Origin: Chaetorhynchus papuensis
Taxonomy: Eukaryota; Chordata; Aves; Passeriformes; Rhipiduridae
Length of the DNA stretch: 64,000 nt
Direction: 5' to 3'
NCBI GenBank assembly: GCA_013396525.1
Contig: VWYX01000085.1
Span: forward strand, 731,726-795,725
How positions within the stretch are numbered: the stretch's first letter is position 1; the number at the start of each line of letters is the position of its first letter. The notes beneath the pieces are model-generated. The model was not told the DNA's origin, made no database searches, and worked only from the letters and a program-made list of their open reading frames with translations. This document shows positions 51,001 through 63,250 of this stretch, in pieces. Made by a program: the position numbers and the translations under genes.

Positions 51001-53400
51001 CAAGCTAGTAAAAAAAACGAAAAGGAGAGAAGGAAAAAACATATTTCAATGTCATCATAAAACAGCAGAGCAAAGGCAAATCATAATTAGTATTTAATGT
51101 TCCAGTGTTAGTGGACCAATTAGACTTTGAGTATTATATTAAATGTGTCTTTCAAACAAGAAGAAAATGTGTTTCTTTCATGCGTAGTTATTACATAAAC
51201 TTTTTGCTTTTCCCTGTGATGCGTTTTCATATAAACACACTTAATTGTCTAGAGAATTAAATAGTCTTTATATGACAAGTGTACCGTGCCAATTAAATAC
51301 AATGTTGATTATATATTTCTCAATTATTACAGTGCTTATGATAAATTAATCAACAATATCTACACTACCTAAAGTAAAGTTTCCTAATAAGGTTTCTTGT
51401 GTCTTTGTTTACCAGTTACTTTGCACGAGTAGAGCCCAGTGCTGACCAAATCTAAATGGTTCTTTTGTCAACAAAGAATAAGAAAAGAAGAAAATGTTAA
51501 ACGAGCACTAGGGGGTGGGGAAGAAGAGTAAGAAGGTACAATGTCACCTCCATGCTGTGACAGCCATGAATCAATTATTCACGTAGCAATTCGTAATATT
51601 TCTGAAATGCTGCAGACTGGCAAGAAAATGTAAAAAGCATTTTCCTGGAGACTTCATGGTTTTTCCAAGTAAAAACCATAAACAAAATCTGAAGGGGGCA
51701 AAACATCTGTGTGTTGGGGGGAATATGCTGAAGAGATCAACAATAGTACAGGGATATATTATTATGAAAAATAGATTCGGAAAGCTGGCGATGGAAAAAG
51801 AAAGAGTATACAGGATGAAAGGGTGAAAGTGCTGGGCTCAGCTAGTTATAGTGAGATTAATGTCATTTAAAAAAAAACCCACAACACATTACAATATCTA
51901 ACAATACCAACATGTATTGATTTCAAATTTATTTCCTGTACCAACACTGGTAGCATAACACACAGGGAAAAAGAAGACAGAGAGAGATCTCTGCAGAAAT
52001 ACTTAACATCATGGTAAATGGAAGGAGAGAGACTGTCACAAAAGGAAAATGAATTCTGACCATCACTCAAGTCTTGTGCTCTGTATATTAGACCTGGCTG
52101 TAGATACGATTTCAGAGTATCTGACAAAAAAAAATCATATTTTCTTAAGAAAAACAAAAACATGAAATCTAGTATGCCCTGATAACAATGTATGGAATGT
52201 ACTTCAGAACAAAATTTATTCAATCCTGACCTTAAAATAGTATTTCTACTTCCAGTCTTAGGTTTCCTTTAGGTTCAGAGAAGTGTAAAGATTCCAAGCA
52301 ATGCACATTTTCTCTAAGCTAATGCAAAATCGCACTTCAACTTTACTATATTTATTCAATTAGAAAATAACAAACTAAAGGCTGGGGTGAATCAGAGGGA
52401 AAAAATGCCATATGGTAGGTTTTTCTCCACTTAATTTTGCAGACAAGTGACTCTAAGATGAAAGCACAAATCACAGAAATGCAGGCGAAATTTCAGCCAG
52501 AGCAGTCTGTGTCTACACTAAAATAGAAGGGGTCCAGTCTTTCTTTCACGGGATTATAAATGGTTTGTATGGGCTGTAATGAGAGATCCTTCAAGGCAAG
52601 AGCAGGGCCCCAAACTTTTTATTTTTAACTACTTAACCATCTGACTTTTTACTCTCTAATTTTCTGTGCTCCTTCAGATCTTTGTGTGACTCCCCAGTTT
52701 GTCATGCATTCCAAGCCACAGGATGTATCAGCTTAGTGATATTCATTAGCTGGCCTGTGCACCTCCCAGCTCCTACAGCCTCCCTCTTCTCAGCTCTGAT
52801 TTACCTCTTTTTCATAGATGAGGTGTCCCCTTTTCTCCACTGCCTTGTTTTCTCCCTCTCTTTTCTGGTTGTCCAATCTCTTCCCTGAGAGTGACTGCTT
52901 CTTTTACATTTGCACACTTGGACTTATTTCCTTTTACCCTTTCGTCCCCATTAGAAGTCTTCACCTGCACACACACAAACCTCAAATTGCACATCGCGGT
53001 ACAAATGAAATCCCCAAATTATCAAGTGCAAAATTAGCATTAAGAAATCATAAGACAACAAACAATAGAGCTTTTTATGTGGTTTTTGTAATTGCATGAA
53101 ACTAGTTACTTTGGCAATTATTGTTTGTGTCTCATTAGCATGCAAAATGGGTTTTTAGACTAACCCGCACACAAAAGAAACCATTTGTGATGAGAACTGT
53201 GCTTTGTTTAATGTTAGACACCATTGTATTTGCTTTCCTAATATAACAGTTCTAATTAGTACCTAGCACTCATCCTGAGTTTTTCAGCTTGAAAACGACG
53301 AAGGTGACAATTGAGTCACAATTCCATGGCATTCTTTGTCAGTACCTGTCAAAATATAGCTAAGTCTTTAGGAGTTGTGATCTAAATACTAAAAAAAGTT

Positions 53401-55678
53401 AATAGTCCAGAAAGAATCTCACCTTAGCTAATTTAAAAAACCACCAAAACTGCAGAATAGCCTTTGGTTAAGAGTATAAAATTATTAATACTTCATGGTA
53501 AAATATGGTCTTGGCAAGACCATCCTCTGTCCTACTACTGACTTTGAATTGTTTTTGTCATCTCACCTCTGTCTGTTCACCTGCTTCTTTGATTTTTAGT
53601 GATTCATTAGAAGAGCATGGGTGGATAAGTGAGAAAAGCTGAAATCCATGTATCAGTATATGCAAACTTCTTTAATGTGATTGCTCACTTATCTTTGAAG
53701 AATTATTTTTTTCTTTATAAAATGCTTCACTCCAGAGCTGGAACAATCATCACTCCCTTTCGCTTTTATTTTCTTACTTTACCTTAAATCATTCACAGAG
53801 TAAGTAGATATCGTGGTAGGGGGAAACATGAAAACTCCTGTTGAGGGGTTGTCTCCAACTTCATGTCTGTGTATGAATAAGTCAAGAAAGAGCCAGTCCA
53901 GTGACACTTTGTCAGTGTTGCTTTGTGATTATCACAGTATGAAGTGATAACATTGTGTTTTCTTTACAGTAATAGATATTTATAAAGAACTCGACTGTTC
54001 ACAGGCTTGACCAGTGTTTTAGCTCATAAACACCAGACTTCCATATTTTCTAGTTAGCTTAGGCCCACTGAGAAGCTGAGAATCAAAAGCAAAATTGCCC
54101 ACTTGGTTCCCTGTAATTCAAAACTTGCCTCTCAACTGGCCTCTTTCTAGCTAATTAACTTCCAAGAAAGTGCATTTTTGGTGTGTTTTTTCTATCCTGG
54201 TTTAAAAGGGTTGAATGAAAAGAGCTCTGAATTCCTTTTCTTTGCTGGCATCAAGTCTTTGTGGTGCTGCACTGAAATCAGTTGGTTTATTTGTTGGTTT
54301 CAGTCAATAAAAACCAGAGCCATCAGTGTTTCTGTGCCTCAGACTCCATTCTGAACATGGAGAGTCAGCTTTGCTGGCTGGGCTCACACAGCAATGGCCC
54401 TGACTTCAGAGGGAGTGTAGCCAGGAGACACCCAAAGTCTATTAATTCAGCTTATCCTCATCTCTTACTGTGGATCTTTAATTGCAAACCAAAGTTGTTC
54501 ATGCCATCAAGATTTTGCTAGTGGAAGCCGTATTTTCACCAAAAAATAAGTCATCTGAAGAGAAAGCAGATGGATCAGGGATGGAGATGGAGGGAAAGGA
54601 CAATTTGAGGAATGGTCACAAGTTCTGTAGTTTTGTCACTTCTCCAGGAAGGTCATCATACCCTTTCTCATGATGCTGCAACATCTGCCAGAAACAGTGC
54701 ATGTATCTCAAGGTTTGCAGCTGTGTGTATTCCTGTTAGCTGAGTGCATGTACACACAAAATATGAGATTTTGGAAGTCAGTTCTCATTCTCTACCTCTA
54801 AAATGATACTGCCATACAGTAAGAAATAGCATGTTCAGTTCTCTACATCTATTGCTAATTTGTTTTTTACATGGACAAACCAGGTATCTGAATGACAAAT
54901 TTATGAAACAAAAATTCATCAGCAAGTAATAGCCTAACTAGGAATTGAGGAGAAACTGAGAAAATTAAAAAGACACTGAAAGTAAACTAAGCCCCTAGCT
55001 TCCAAACCAGACTTTGTTTTTAGTCATGGTCAGGTTACAAAGTATTCAAAGTTATTTAGGTGACTGTTTGGCTACTCACAGATGTTCCAAAGTTTCCACT
55101 AGCTGGCTTGAAACCCAGTTTAAGAAAAAGCCCAGGACACTCCAAACACAAATATTTAATTTGAGAGCATTCTTTGTGACTAAAGCCCAATTCTGCACAT
55201 AGCTGTGCATAATTGCAGCCTCACAAAAACCCATGAGGGCATAAGCATAATGCTCACAGATAAGGAATGGGAAAAGGGCTCCAAAAGTGTCATATTCTGG
55301 TAGATGGAGGGATTTCATTGCAAATAAATGTCTCAGTCATACATTCTGAGAGGACACTTTTCAGCATCTTTTGAAAGGTTGCTCTAATTTAAGCAATTCA
55401 GAAAGCCATAAGATATAGTTGAATCGTTTATCCATATAATAATCCATAAAATAATTTGTTTATGAATGAATAGGCTTAGTAAAATTATGAAATGAATGAG
55501 TTTAGGTAAGTTTGCATAACACAATCAAGCGTAAATAGGGCCAGGAGCATGGTTCTACCTCCACTTGGTGCTTTACAGAGACTAGGTTAAGCCCCAAGAG
55601 TGAAGAAGCTACATTAGTGTTGCAGTGTGACTTGCACTAGGTCCAGCTACTCAGCCAATTACCCTGGGCTCTGTTGCC
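53401..55678. other. Unannotated non-coding stretch
   Basis: Unique AT-rich sequence. Short frames at 54282-54521 and 54482-54673 are unrecognised. It ends at TTGCC (55674-55678), the probable left target-site copy of the following LTR. Confidence 0.5.
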
Positions 55679-55817
55679 TGTCACGCTTTACCCCCATCAA
55701 AGCAACTAAGTACCACACAGCCACTTGTCCACCTAACCCTCAGTCCCCTCTACTCTAAGTGGGATGGGAAGGAGAATTGGACAAAAAGGTAAAACCCACA
55801 GGTTTAGATCACAGCAG

Positions 55818-55823
55818 TTTAAT
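55818..55823 (-). promoter_or_regulatory. Polyadenylation signal of the minus-strand LTR
   Basis: TTTAAT on the plus strand reads ATTAAA on the minus strand, the common variant of the signal, placed as expected downstream of the LTR TATA region. Confidence 0.5.
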
Positions 55824-55830
55824 AATTGAA

Positions 55831-55861
55831 TTAATAATAATAATAACAACAATAATAATAC
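55831..55861 (-). repeat. (ATT)n repeat inside the LTR
   Basis: AAT and AAC units over about 30 bases. An AAT-type run at this place is, as I recall, a normal part of this LTR type, and it varies in length between copies. Confidence 0.85.
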
Positions 55862-56017
55862 TATAATTGTGATGAAAATAGAGTCAACAAAAAGAGAGTG
55901 AGAAATAAAACCCAAGACAGACAAGTGACACACAGTGCCATCTCTCACCACCCACTGATGGATGCCCTGGTCCATTTCTGAGCAGCATTTGGAGCCTCCT
56001 GGCCAACTCCCCCCAGT

Positions 56018-56028
56018 TCATATAATGT
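56018..56028 (-). promoter_or_regulatory. TATA-like element of the LTR
   Basis: The minus strand reads ACATTATATGA, about 200 bases upstream of the polyadenylation signal. It is degenerate compared with a canonical TATAAA. Confidence 0.4.
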
Positions 56029-56295
56029 GTGTGATGCTTTATGGTAGGGAATATCCCTTTCACCAGCTCAGGTCAGCTGTCCTGACTGTGTTCCCTCCTG
56101 GCTTCTTGTGCTCCTGCTCATTCACAGAGCATGGGAAACTCAAAAAGACCTTGTGTGGCTTTGAGTAAGCACTGCTGAGCAACAACTAAAGCATTTGTGT
56201 GTTATTAACATTATTGTCACACAAAATCTCAAAACTATAGCACTGTACCAGCTACTGGGAAGAAAAGCAATTCTGCCCTAGCTGAAAACTAGATA

Positions 56296-59200
56296 TTGTC
56301 AAAGACATGTAGTTGCTGAGAAGAAGACCCAACTACCAGAGACCATCTCTGAAATGTCAGGGTTTTGTTTTATTGTTGCTGTATGTACTTCTGTTAGTTC
56401 TGGTGGAGGAAAAGGATGTGGAGTGAAAAGAACAACTTTTACATAAAAGAACCAAAATGGTGCTGCAGTAAACCTCCTTCAATCTTCCCAACAGGACTCA
56501 TCATCACACATCCTTTCTTTGCATATTTTCACCTTTTCACACGAATGTTGAGTTCTCAAAAGACGGATTATTAAATCTGTTATTAAACAGATTCCTGTTG
56601 AAGTTCCTATTTTCTGTCTTCCATTTTCTGTGATAATTTTCTGTTGGAATGATAAAATGCAGTGTTTCTTGAGATGGTGAGCACTGAGTGTGCTGGGCAC
56701 CCCACCATTCTGGCCACACTGATTCAAAGTTACTGAGCTCTGGGGTCTATAGCCCCTCAGTTCCTCTGCAAGTGTCTGGTTTCCCACCTCTGTGCATGGA
56801 CAGCCAAAGTAACTCTTCTAATTAGTGAATGACTCACTTCATTTGTATATTTCTACACCTTTCCGTCCCATCCTGTTCTTTCTGCAAAAACGGATGCTTT
56901 CTACCAACCTTACCATGTAAGTCTCAGTGTAGTGGTGTGACAACACAACTCTGAGCAAGTGGAAGTAGAGTAAGATCCTAAATTCCTTGCTCCATCAGGA
57001 CTAGAGCTGTGCTGTTTGCAGAACCCAGATTAGATGTCCATGAACAGCTTTGTGCTGTGTCCTTAGAAACCTTATGGTTACATCTATGCCAGTAGATGGA
57101 CTTGGTCAGAGACCATTCTCGGACAGCAGAACTTAGACTTTAAGTCCAGGCAGCCAAGTCCTCTTGTCCCCAGAAAAAGGTAACTATGTCCAAATGACCT
57201 ATTTGAAATGGTGCCTTACCCTGGCATTGAGTGGAAGGGAGATGGTTAGCTGAGCCCAAAAAAGATTCCAAGAACTGTGTTAGCAGTTTAATTGTATGGA
57301 CAATCACGTCTCAGTAATTGAGCCCACAGAATAGATGTAGGCTGGGGATCGCAGTTTATCCCTGTAGAGAATGGGCTTAGCGACACAGTATTGCATGCAT
57401 TGCAGCCTGGTTGTGAAGTTTAACTGATATTTATAAAATATTGCAAATCCTGGCATACAAAATGCTACATAAGTAATAAGTATTAATAAACGTGATTATA
57501 TTAAGCCAGGTCTGTTTTCAGTCATGTTTTATAAGACCACAGTTGTAGCAGTAAGTGAGCTTTCATATGAAAGATCAAACATTTTGCCTTCCATTGTAAG
57601 CCATTCTTTGTAAGCTTTTCCAATAAAAACAGCAGAATATCTCATACATATTGAAATTCAATGACATTCTTAAAGACTAAGCGTTCATTTGCAAATGGCA
57701 AGCAATAATACTGAATTTTCTTTCCCAGACATTTTTGAGCAAGTATTTCAAGCTGAATGTTATCAATAAATAACAAATTAGTAAGATTAAAATTTACATT
57801 AAAACTAATATAATTTTTTATTAGTACAACAACACATCAGATGCATTTTAGCTTTAATCTAAACCTAAGTAAGCAAGGTTTCCTGCTTTGTCAAATTGTT
57901 TTTCAAGTTGAAGTCTGTCACATCATCAAGCCTAACTAGTTCTTAGCACTTAAAAAATGTTTTTCCCAAATTGTGTTCAGCGAGAAGAGAGACACCACAG
58001 TTTAAGTGGAAGCTGGTTCTAAACCTCTGCAGCAGAATCTTTAGTTTCCAGTCCTTTATTAAGAGAAACAAACCAGAGGCTTTCAGGGGTGGGATACCAG
58101 TGCTGACAATTCTCATGCTCTGACACAGGGCTTCACCTCTTTTGATGCCAATTTAAACTTAAAAGTGCTACTGACACAACCCTGACAGAGTACGAAAAAA
58201 ATATAATTTCCCTAACTGACTCAGCTATGATGTTTTCCTTGCAATATTACCTCTTATTCTTTTTGGAAACTGGTATAGAAGTAACTGTTAAAAAGGAATC
58301 TTTTGATTATATAAAGTATCTCTCAATTCAAAGAATTTTCTAGTGCAATTCAAATAACAACCTCTTTTTGGTGTAGACCAGGCCTGGGGCTCTGTCTTTG
58401 TGTTCTGGACAAATCTTCACAGGTAGTATACTGGATTTTAACTCGAATACAGGAGTTGGAGCTTACAGTGTGTAAAGTGGGATTTCTAACTCATGTTCAG
58501 TTCATTTCAAAACTCACTCCCTAAATGACCAGTACTTCAGTACTGTCTCCTCTTTTTCTCAAAACACAGGGAAAAGCCTCATGACCCTGCACTGAATATG
58601 AGAGTCTGCATGAGGCACTCTTTGAAGAGCTTGTCACAGCTGCAATGTCAGAGGAAACCAAGTCTCTCTGCTAAGGAGAGGGCAACAGGTTCTATTTTAC
58701 AGTTGTGGTTCCGTATTCGAGCAGGAGGACTGTGGCAGAAAGACAATGGAGCTCCTGGCTGAGAGCCTTATGACTATGCATTACATGCTGTGACTCAAAT
58801 AGGAACAGATCCTCAACATCATACTTGTGCTGATGGGTCCTTTCCAGCCACTGGGATCAGCTCACACCTGACTGCATCTCCTGATTTTATGACTTTTTTT
58901 TCACTTTTTTTTGTATGTGTTTGAAGTTTCAGAGCTCCTGAAGGCTCCCAAACCAGCCACATGGCCTGTATGGCAGCTTACTTTTCTCTTCCCCATGAAA
59001 ACTGTAGAATGTCGAACTTGGCTGTAGGGTTTTTTGCCCTCTGCATTCCTGTGTGCCATCTTATACGTCCCAAACACACCTATATAGCATTTTTATGTTT
59101 TCCTTCCTTTCCAGACCTGTTTCATCTCAGTTGTCCCTCAAAAATACTTTCTGTGAACCAAAAAAAGTGAGGGAGGATTCTTCTCAACAATTTCCTATGT

Positions 59201-61827
59201 TTTTATTGATTTTTTTCCCCTCAAAACACCTCAGGAACAGCTCTGGGTTTTTTTCCTCAGCCATTGAAATAAAACTGTGTAAAGACAGTTGCACCATTTC
59301 TGCACATTCCAGTAAAGGAGCCCTGAATCACACACAGCATATGCATGCACAGAAGGACCCAGAGCTTATTCCTTTGAGCAGCTTCAAAACTAGAATGAAC
59401 TCAGTCTTTGCATGAAAAATTTCCAAGAAATATCAGAGTATTAATTTATGTAACATCCTTCTTTGGTGACTGTTATGTTCTCTTAGCCAGGGAGAAAATA
59501 TTTCTCATATCCACGAGGACATACATAGACAATAACTGAGACAACTGGCAATTGAGCAGTGAGCTACCACGGGGCTTACGGGTGCCCATTTAAGCTGTAC
59601 TTTAAGATATGAGGTGAGGGGCCTGCATGTCTTCAGTCATCCAAGAAGAGTGTCAGTAGCCAAGCAAACCCATCCAATGTGGCTGATTACTGCTGGAGCA
59701 TACTTTAGTCATTGAAAGTTTAATTATTTGAGCCTCTGAGGTCCTGTGCTCAACTCAGAGGCATTTCTGTATTTTTCTGTACTGTGCAAGATGGTTTCAG
59801 TTTTGGAATACCATATCTCATTAATTTTAAGGGGTATTCAATATATTAATCAGTTAATTTAATGAAAAACTGTAAACCCAGAAATAAAACGAAACAAAAA
59901 AAAAATTGAGGTGGCAGAGGGTGCTTATCTATTGACCATAACAGTTTCAAGTATCTTTGCGGCTAAGGGTAGAACAGGTAAGTGTCTTCTTTTCTGATTC
60001 TCTTTGTATCCTCCAAACAGACTTTAACAGGTTGGCACATGGGCAGCATGAATAGCGTGTTTCCCAGGCCAATAATGGTAACTGGTAAAGATGGGTTGTT
60101 GCATAGGTGTTCTGGCACAAGAGAGTGTGAACAAAGAGAGGTCTTTTCGAGGGGAAATGTGCACACATTAAAATTGGCGTGGAACTTTAGGCATGGCAAT
60201 AGGGAGTGGAATGACAAGAAACTCTAATACAGAGTGCAGCTGGGAAGGATGTCAGGAATCTGTAGAAGAGGCATATGATGTGGGCTGGAGTATGAGATGG
60301 AATGAAAAGAAGAAAGTAATTGCCTTGTCATGAGAGGACAGTGTGGAGCACTGGAGTGGTGGCAGTGGAGATGAATAAAACTGTGTGAAGTGTGAGTCCG
60401 GGGCTGATAGGGATAAAATAGTTTTGAGTACCACAGGAGTATGAAATTTCCTTCAGAAACAGGGAAATCATGAGGAAATATGGAAATTTTATGTTTCAGT
60501 GAAAGAAAACAAATCACATGTGGACTTGTATTAAATTTGCAATAATATGTCATCCTCAAAGTTACAAAGACTATTTAAAATAATTTCAGAATGTTTTTAA
60601 CTATCCTCTTTTCACATGGAGACAAAGTGTGTGTAGGTTTTATAAAGCCTGTACATCTTCCTTCTCTGTTCCTTACTGTATTAATAGTGTGTATAAACTC
60701 TTTCTAAATAAGTTTCTAAATAAGTTTCTAAATGTTCTCTTTCTGAAAATTATTTAGGAGACCAAGATGCTTTCCTTAGATTCCAGAAGCATTAGAGTTC
60801 AGCAGCCCTATAAACAACTGCCTGGATGCTGAGGCTATGTCTAAGTAATGCACATAAAGGAGATCTCCAAGCTCATGCATGGATGAGCCTGTAGCATACA
60901 CATCCCCCTTGGGGCCTGAATTCCCTGTGAAAGAAAGCTGTGCACCCATGCCAGGTGTAAGGTACAATCTTTAACAGAAGTCCTTGCTCTGGACAATCAG
61001 AAAGAAGTACTTCTTAACTATGGTTAGCATTTAGCTAATGAAGTAAAAAATAGCTATTGCTTCTCTAATCTGACTCAAATATTGCTATTAAATTAGGAAA
61101 TCTAATTTATTTTTGAAACAAGAGAAATGCTAGATGCAGGTATTGTTCCTGTGTGCAGTATGTTCTGTGCAGCTCTTCCAATGCCTTGTTGGAGTCCTGG
61201 GCTGTGCAAGCAGAAAGTGCCTTCCTGCCAAGGCCACTTAACTGCAGCTTTCTTGGGAGAACATGTAGCAAGAGGTACAAGGGCTCCAGCTCAAGCCCCT
61301 GCTCCAGTAGTGTGCCACTGAGAATCCATGTCTCCTGGAAACAGCTCTCTTGGTAGCAGTTTCAAAGCTACACATGTGTATCACCTTCATTTGTGCCTGG
61401 AATAAAAGTTAGAGTACTGAGTGAACAGCTTTAAAAACTGAATGCAGACTTCACTGGCTCCAGAATACACACATCTTTCCTTAAGTTTTTACAGTTTTTA
61501 ATTTGCTAAATAATGGGGTATTCATAGTGGTCTGAAATACCTACTCTATCATTTATGTTCTCTGCTTGATAATTTTCATGTCTTTAATGTCTTTCTGTTC
61601 ACCATCACTACCTTAGATTGAAGATAGTCTTTGAAACACATTTTTTCATTTTTAACTTGTTGTTTGACAAGTAGTGATGGGAAAAATAGTTTCTAACCAA
61701 GAAAGCACTTTTAAATTACATATTGCTTTCCTCCAAGCTGAATCAAGGCCTTATAGACATTATGGCAGGTTGGGTTTTGAACATTTTTTAAACAAGTTCT
61801 TCAATGATTAATTAGTAGACTGTGAAG
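56296..61827. other. Unannotated non-coding stretch
   Basis: AT-rich unique sequence. TAAT-rich segments at about 57400-57960 may be regulatory. Frames at 59053-59415 (120 codons, plus) and 60224-60559 (111 codons, minus) are unrecognised. No transposon was recognised before 61828. Confidence 0.5.
60701..60732 (+). repeat. 12-base tandem repeat, about 2.7 copies
   Basis: TTTCTAAATAAG is repeated head to tail with no mismatch, and the third copy is partial. It probably arose by recent slippage and could be polymorphic. Confidence 0.9.
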
Positions 61828-62430
61828 TCATAGACTCATAGAATGGTTTGGGTTGGAAAGGACCTTAAAGATCATAGAAAGACCTTAAAGGTTGGTGTTC
61901 CAACCCCCTGTCATGTCTAGGGACAACTTCCACTACATCAGATTGCTCAGAGCCCAATCCACCCTGGCCTTGAACACTCACGGGGATTGGGCACCCACAA
62001 CTTCTCTGGGCAACCTGCTCCGGTGCCTCACCACTCTCACAGGAAATACATCTTCCTAATACATAATCTAAATCTACCCTTTTTCAGTTTAAAATCATTA
62101 GGCTTTTGTCCTTACACTACATGCCCTTGCCAAAAGTCTTTCTCCATCTTTCTTGTAGGCTCCCATTAGGTGAGTCCCAGGGTGCTCTCCCCAGGCTCTC
62201 CCCAGAGCCTTCTCTTCTCCAGGCTGAGCAATGTCAACTCCCTCAGCCTGTCTTCATAAGAGAGGTGCTCCAAGTCCTCTGAGCATCTTCATGGACACAC
62301 TCTGGCTTTGCTCCAACAGATCCATGTCCTTTATGTTGGGGGCTCTAGAGCTGGATGCAGTGCTCCAGGTGGGGTCTTACAATAGCAGAGTAAAGGGGTA
62401 GAATCACATCCCTCACTTCCTCACAGGCTC
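61828..62430 (-). mobile_element. CR1 LINE, C-terminal reverse transcriptase region plus 3' UTR
   Basis: The 3' part of a CR1 element in reverse orientation. The tail complement TCATAGACTCATAGAATGG is at 61828-61846, followed by GGGTTGGAAAGGACCTTAAAG. CACCCTGGCCTTGAACACTC lies at about 61961-61980, and CTTCTCTTCTCCAGGCTGAG at about 62209-62228 corresponds to the end of the reverse transcriptase frame. Read on the minus strand, 62330-62410 decodes to remnants of the typical string around LYSALVRPHLEYCIQ, with mutations. A short internal duplication of GACCTTAAAG lies at 61860-61892. The frame is broken. Confidence 0.93.
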
Positions 62431-63250
62431 TTTTTCAGGATGCATTCCTCCCGAACCTGGAGGAGGAAAACCTCGAATATTGATTAGATTTCTCGGGCCC
62501 CTCTTCCCTCCACAGCTTTACCCCATGGTACTCTACCAAGAAGAACCCTGAAAGTTTGCTCTTCTACAGTCCAGGTTAAAGAGATTCCTATGTACCCTCC
62601 TCCCTGCCCTAAGGATCTTGAGCTCCACTACTTCATGGTTACTGCAGCCAAGGCTGCCCTTGAGCTTCACATTCCCTACCAGCCCCTCCCTGTTGGCAAG
62701 AACAAGGACCAGCACAGCACATCTCCTTGTCGGCTTCTCTACCATGTGGAAAAGAGGGTTACTGCCAACAGTATTCCTGGAACCTCCTGATTACCCTGAT
62801 GTGCTGTCCCTCCAACACGTAGTAGGCTGGTTGAAGTCCCCCTGAGGACTAGGGCTTGTGCATATGAAGTCCCTCCTATCTGTCTGTAGAGGGCTTCATC
62901 AGCTCAGTCTTTTGTTGGGTGGCCTGCACCAGACCCCCACTATAATCTCATCTGTCTCTGCCCTCCCTTTAATCCTGACCCATAAACTCTCTGCTGCTTA
63001 TCCATCCTCAGGTAGAGCTCCATGCACACCAGCTGGTCACTGACAGAGAGGGCAACACCACTCTTTTTCTCCTCTGCCTTTCCTTCCTAAACAGTCTGTA
63101 TCCTTCCATTCCACGACCTGAGTCATAGGAGCCATCCCACCATGTCTCTGTGATGACATCACAGCACTACAGGTGTGTGCACATCTTGTTTATTCCTTGG
63201 GCTGTGTGCATTTTGCATAGAGTCATTTGAACTGGGCCCATCAATTACTG
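62431..63250 (-). mobile_element. CR1 LINE, endonuclease region of ORF2 (degenerate)
   Basis: The 5' neighbour of the preceding fragment and part of the same reversed insertion. On the minus strand 63134-63160 decodes to DVITETWWD, a hallmark motif of the CR1 apurinic-like endonuclease. Further along, 62533-62745 keeps a 70-codon open frame containing NREGLVGNVKLKGSLGCSNH, which is the end of that domain and its linker. The normal protein cleaves target DNA and then reverse-transcribes the element. Here many stops and frameshifts are present and the catalytic reverse transcriptase core is missing, so no active enzyme can be made. The left limit near 62425-62432 is the deletion junction; the right limit near 63250 is where similarity fades. 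Confidence 0.9.

Larger units (their letters stand above)
42431..53400. other. Transposon-free block with candidate conserved regulatory DNA
   Basis: Eleven kilobases without any CR1 or LTR block that I can recognise. Several segments (about 42430-42620, 44180-44360, 44880-45260, 47880-48240, 51040-51420 and 53000-53270) are dense in homeodomain-type TAAT cores and non-repetitive, and have the look of conserved non-coding elements around developmental genes. This is an impression; conservation cannot be seen in one sequence. Open frames up to 118 codons (51867-52223, minus) are not recognised. A GC-rich blip with CCCGCCGGCC lies at about 45404-45413. Confidence 0.35.
55679..56295 (-). mobile_element. 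Solo LTR of an avian endogenous retrovirus, same type as 829-1364
   Basis: A retroviral LTR of about 617 bases in reverse orientation, with no viral genes beside it. Read on the minus strand it starts near 56295 and carries TTCTTCCCAGTAGCTGGTAC, GTTGCTCAGCAGTGCTTAC, AAAGGGATATTCCCTACC, a TATA-like ACATTATATGA (complement of 56018-56028), an AAT/AAC repeat, an ATTAAA polyadenylation signal (complement of 55818-55823) and ends in TGACA at 55679. These blocks follow the same order as in the LTR at 829-1364, which shows that the two are relatives. TTGCC (55674-55678) and TTGTC (56296-56300) match at four of five bases, like a decayed 5-base target-site duplication of the ERVL kind. This copy is better preserved than the first. 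Open frames inside it are not genes. Confidence 0.82.

Noticed and set aside
62533..62745. 70-codon minus-strand frame as a host gene
   Set aside because: Its sequence is the end of the CR1 endonuclease region and linker, inside a decayed transposon.
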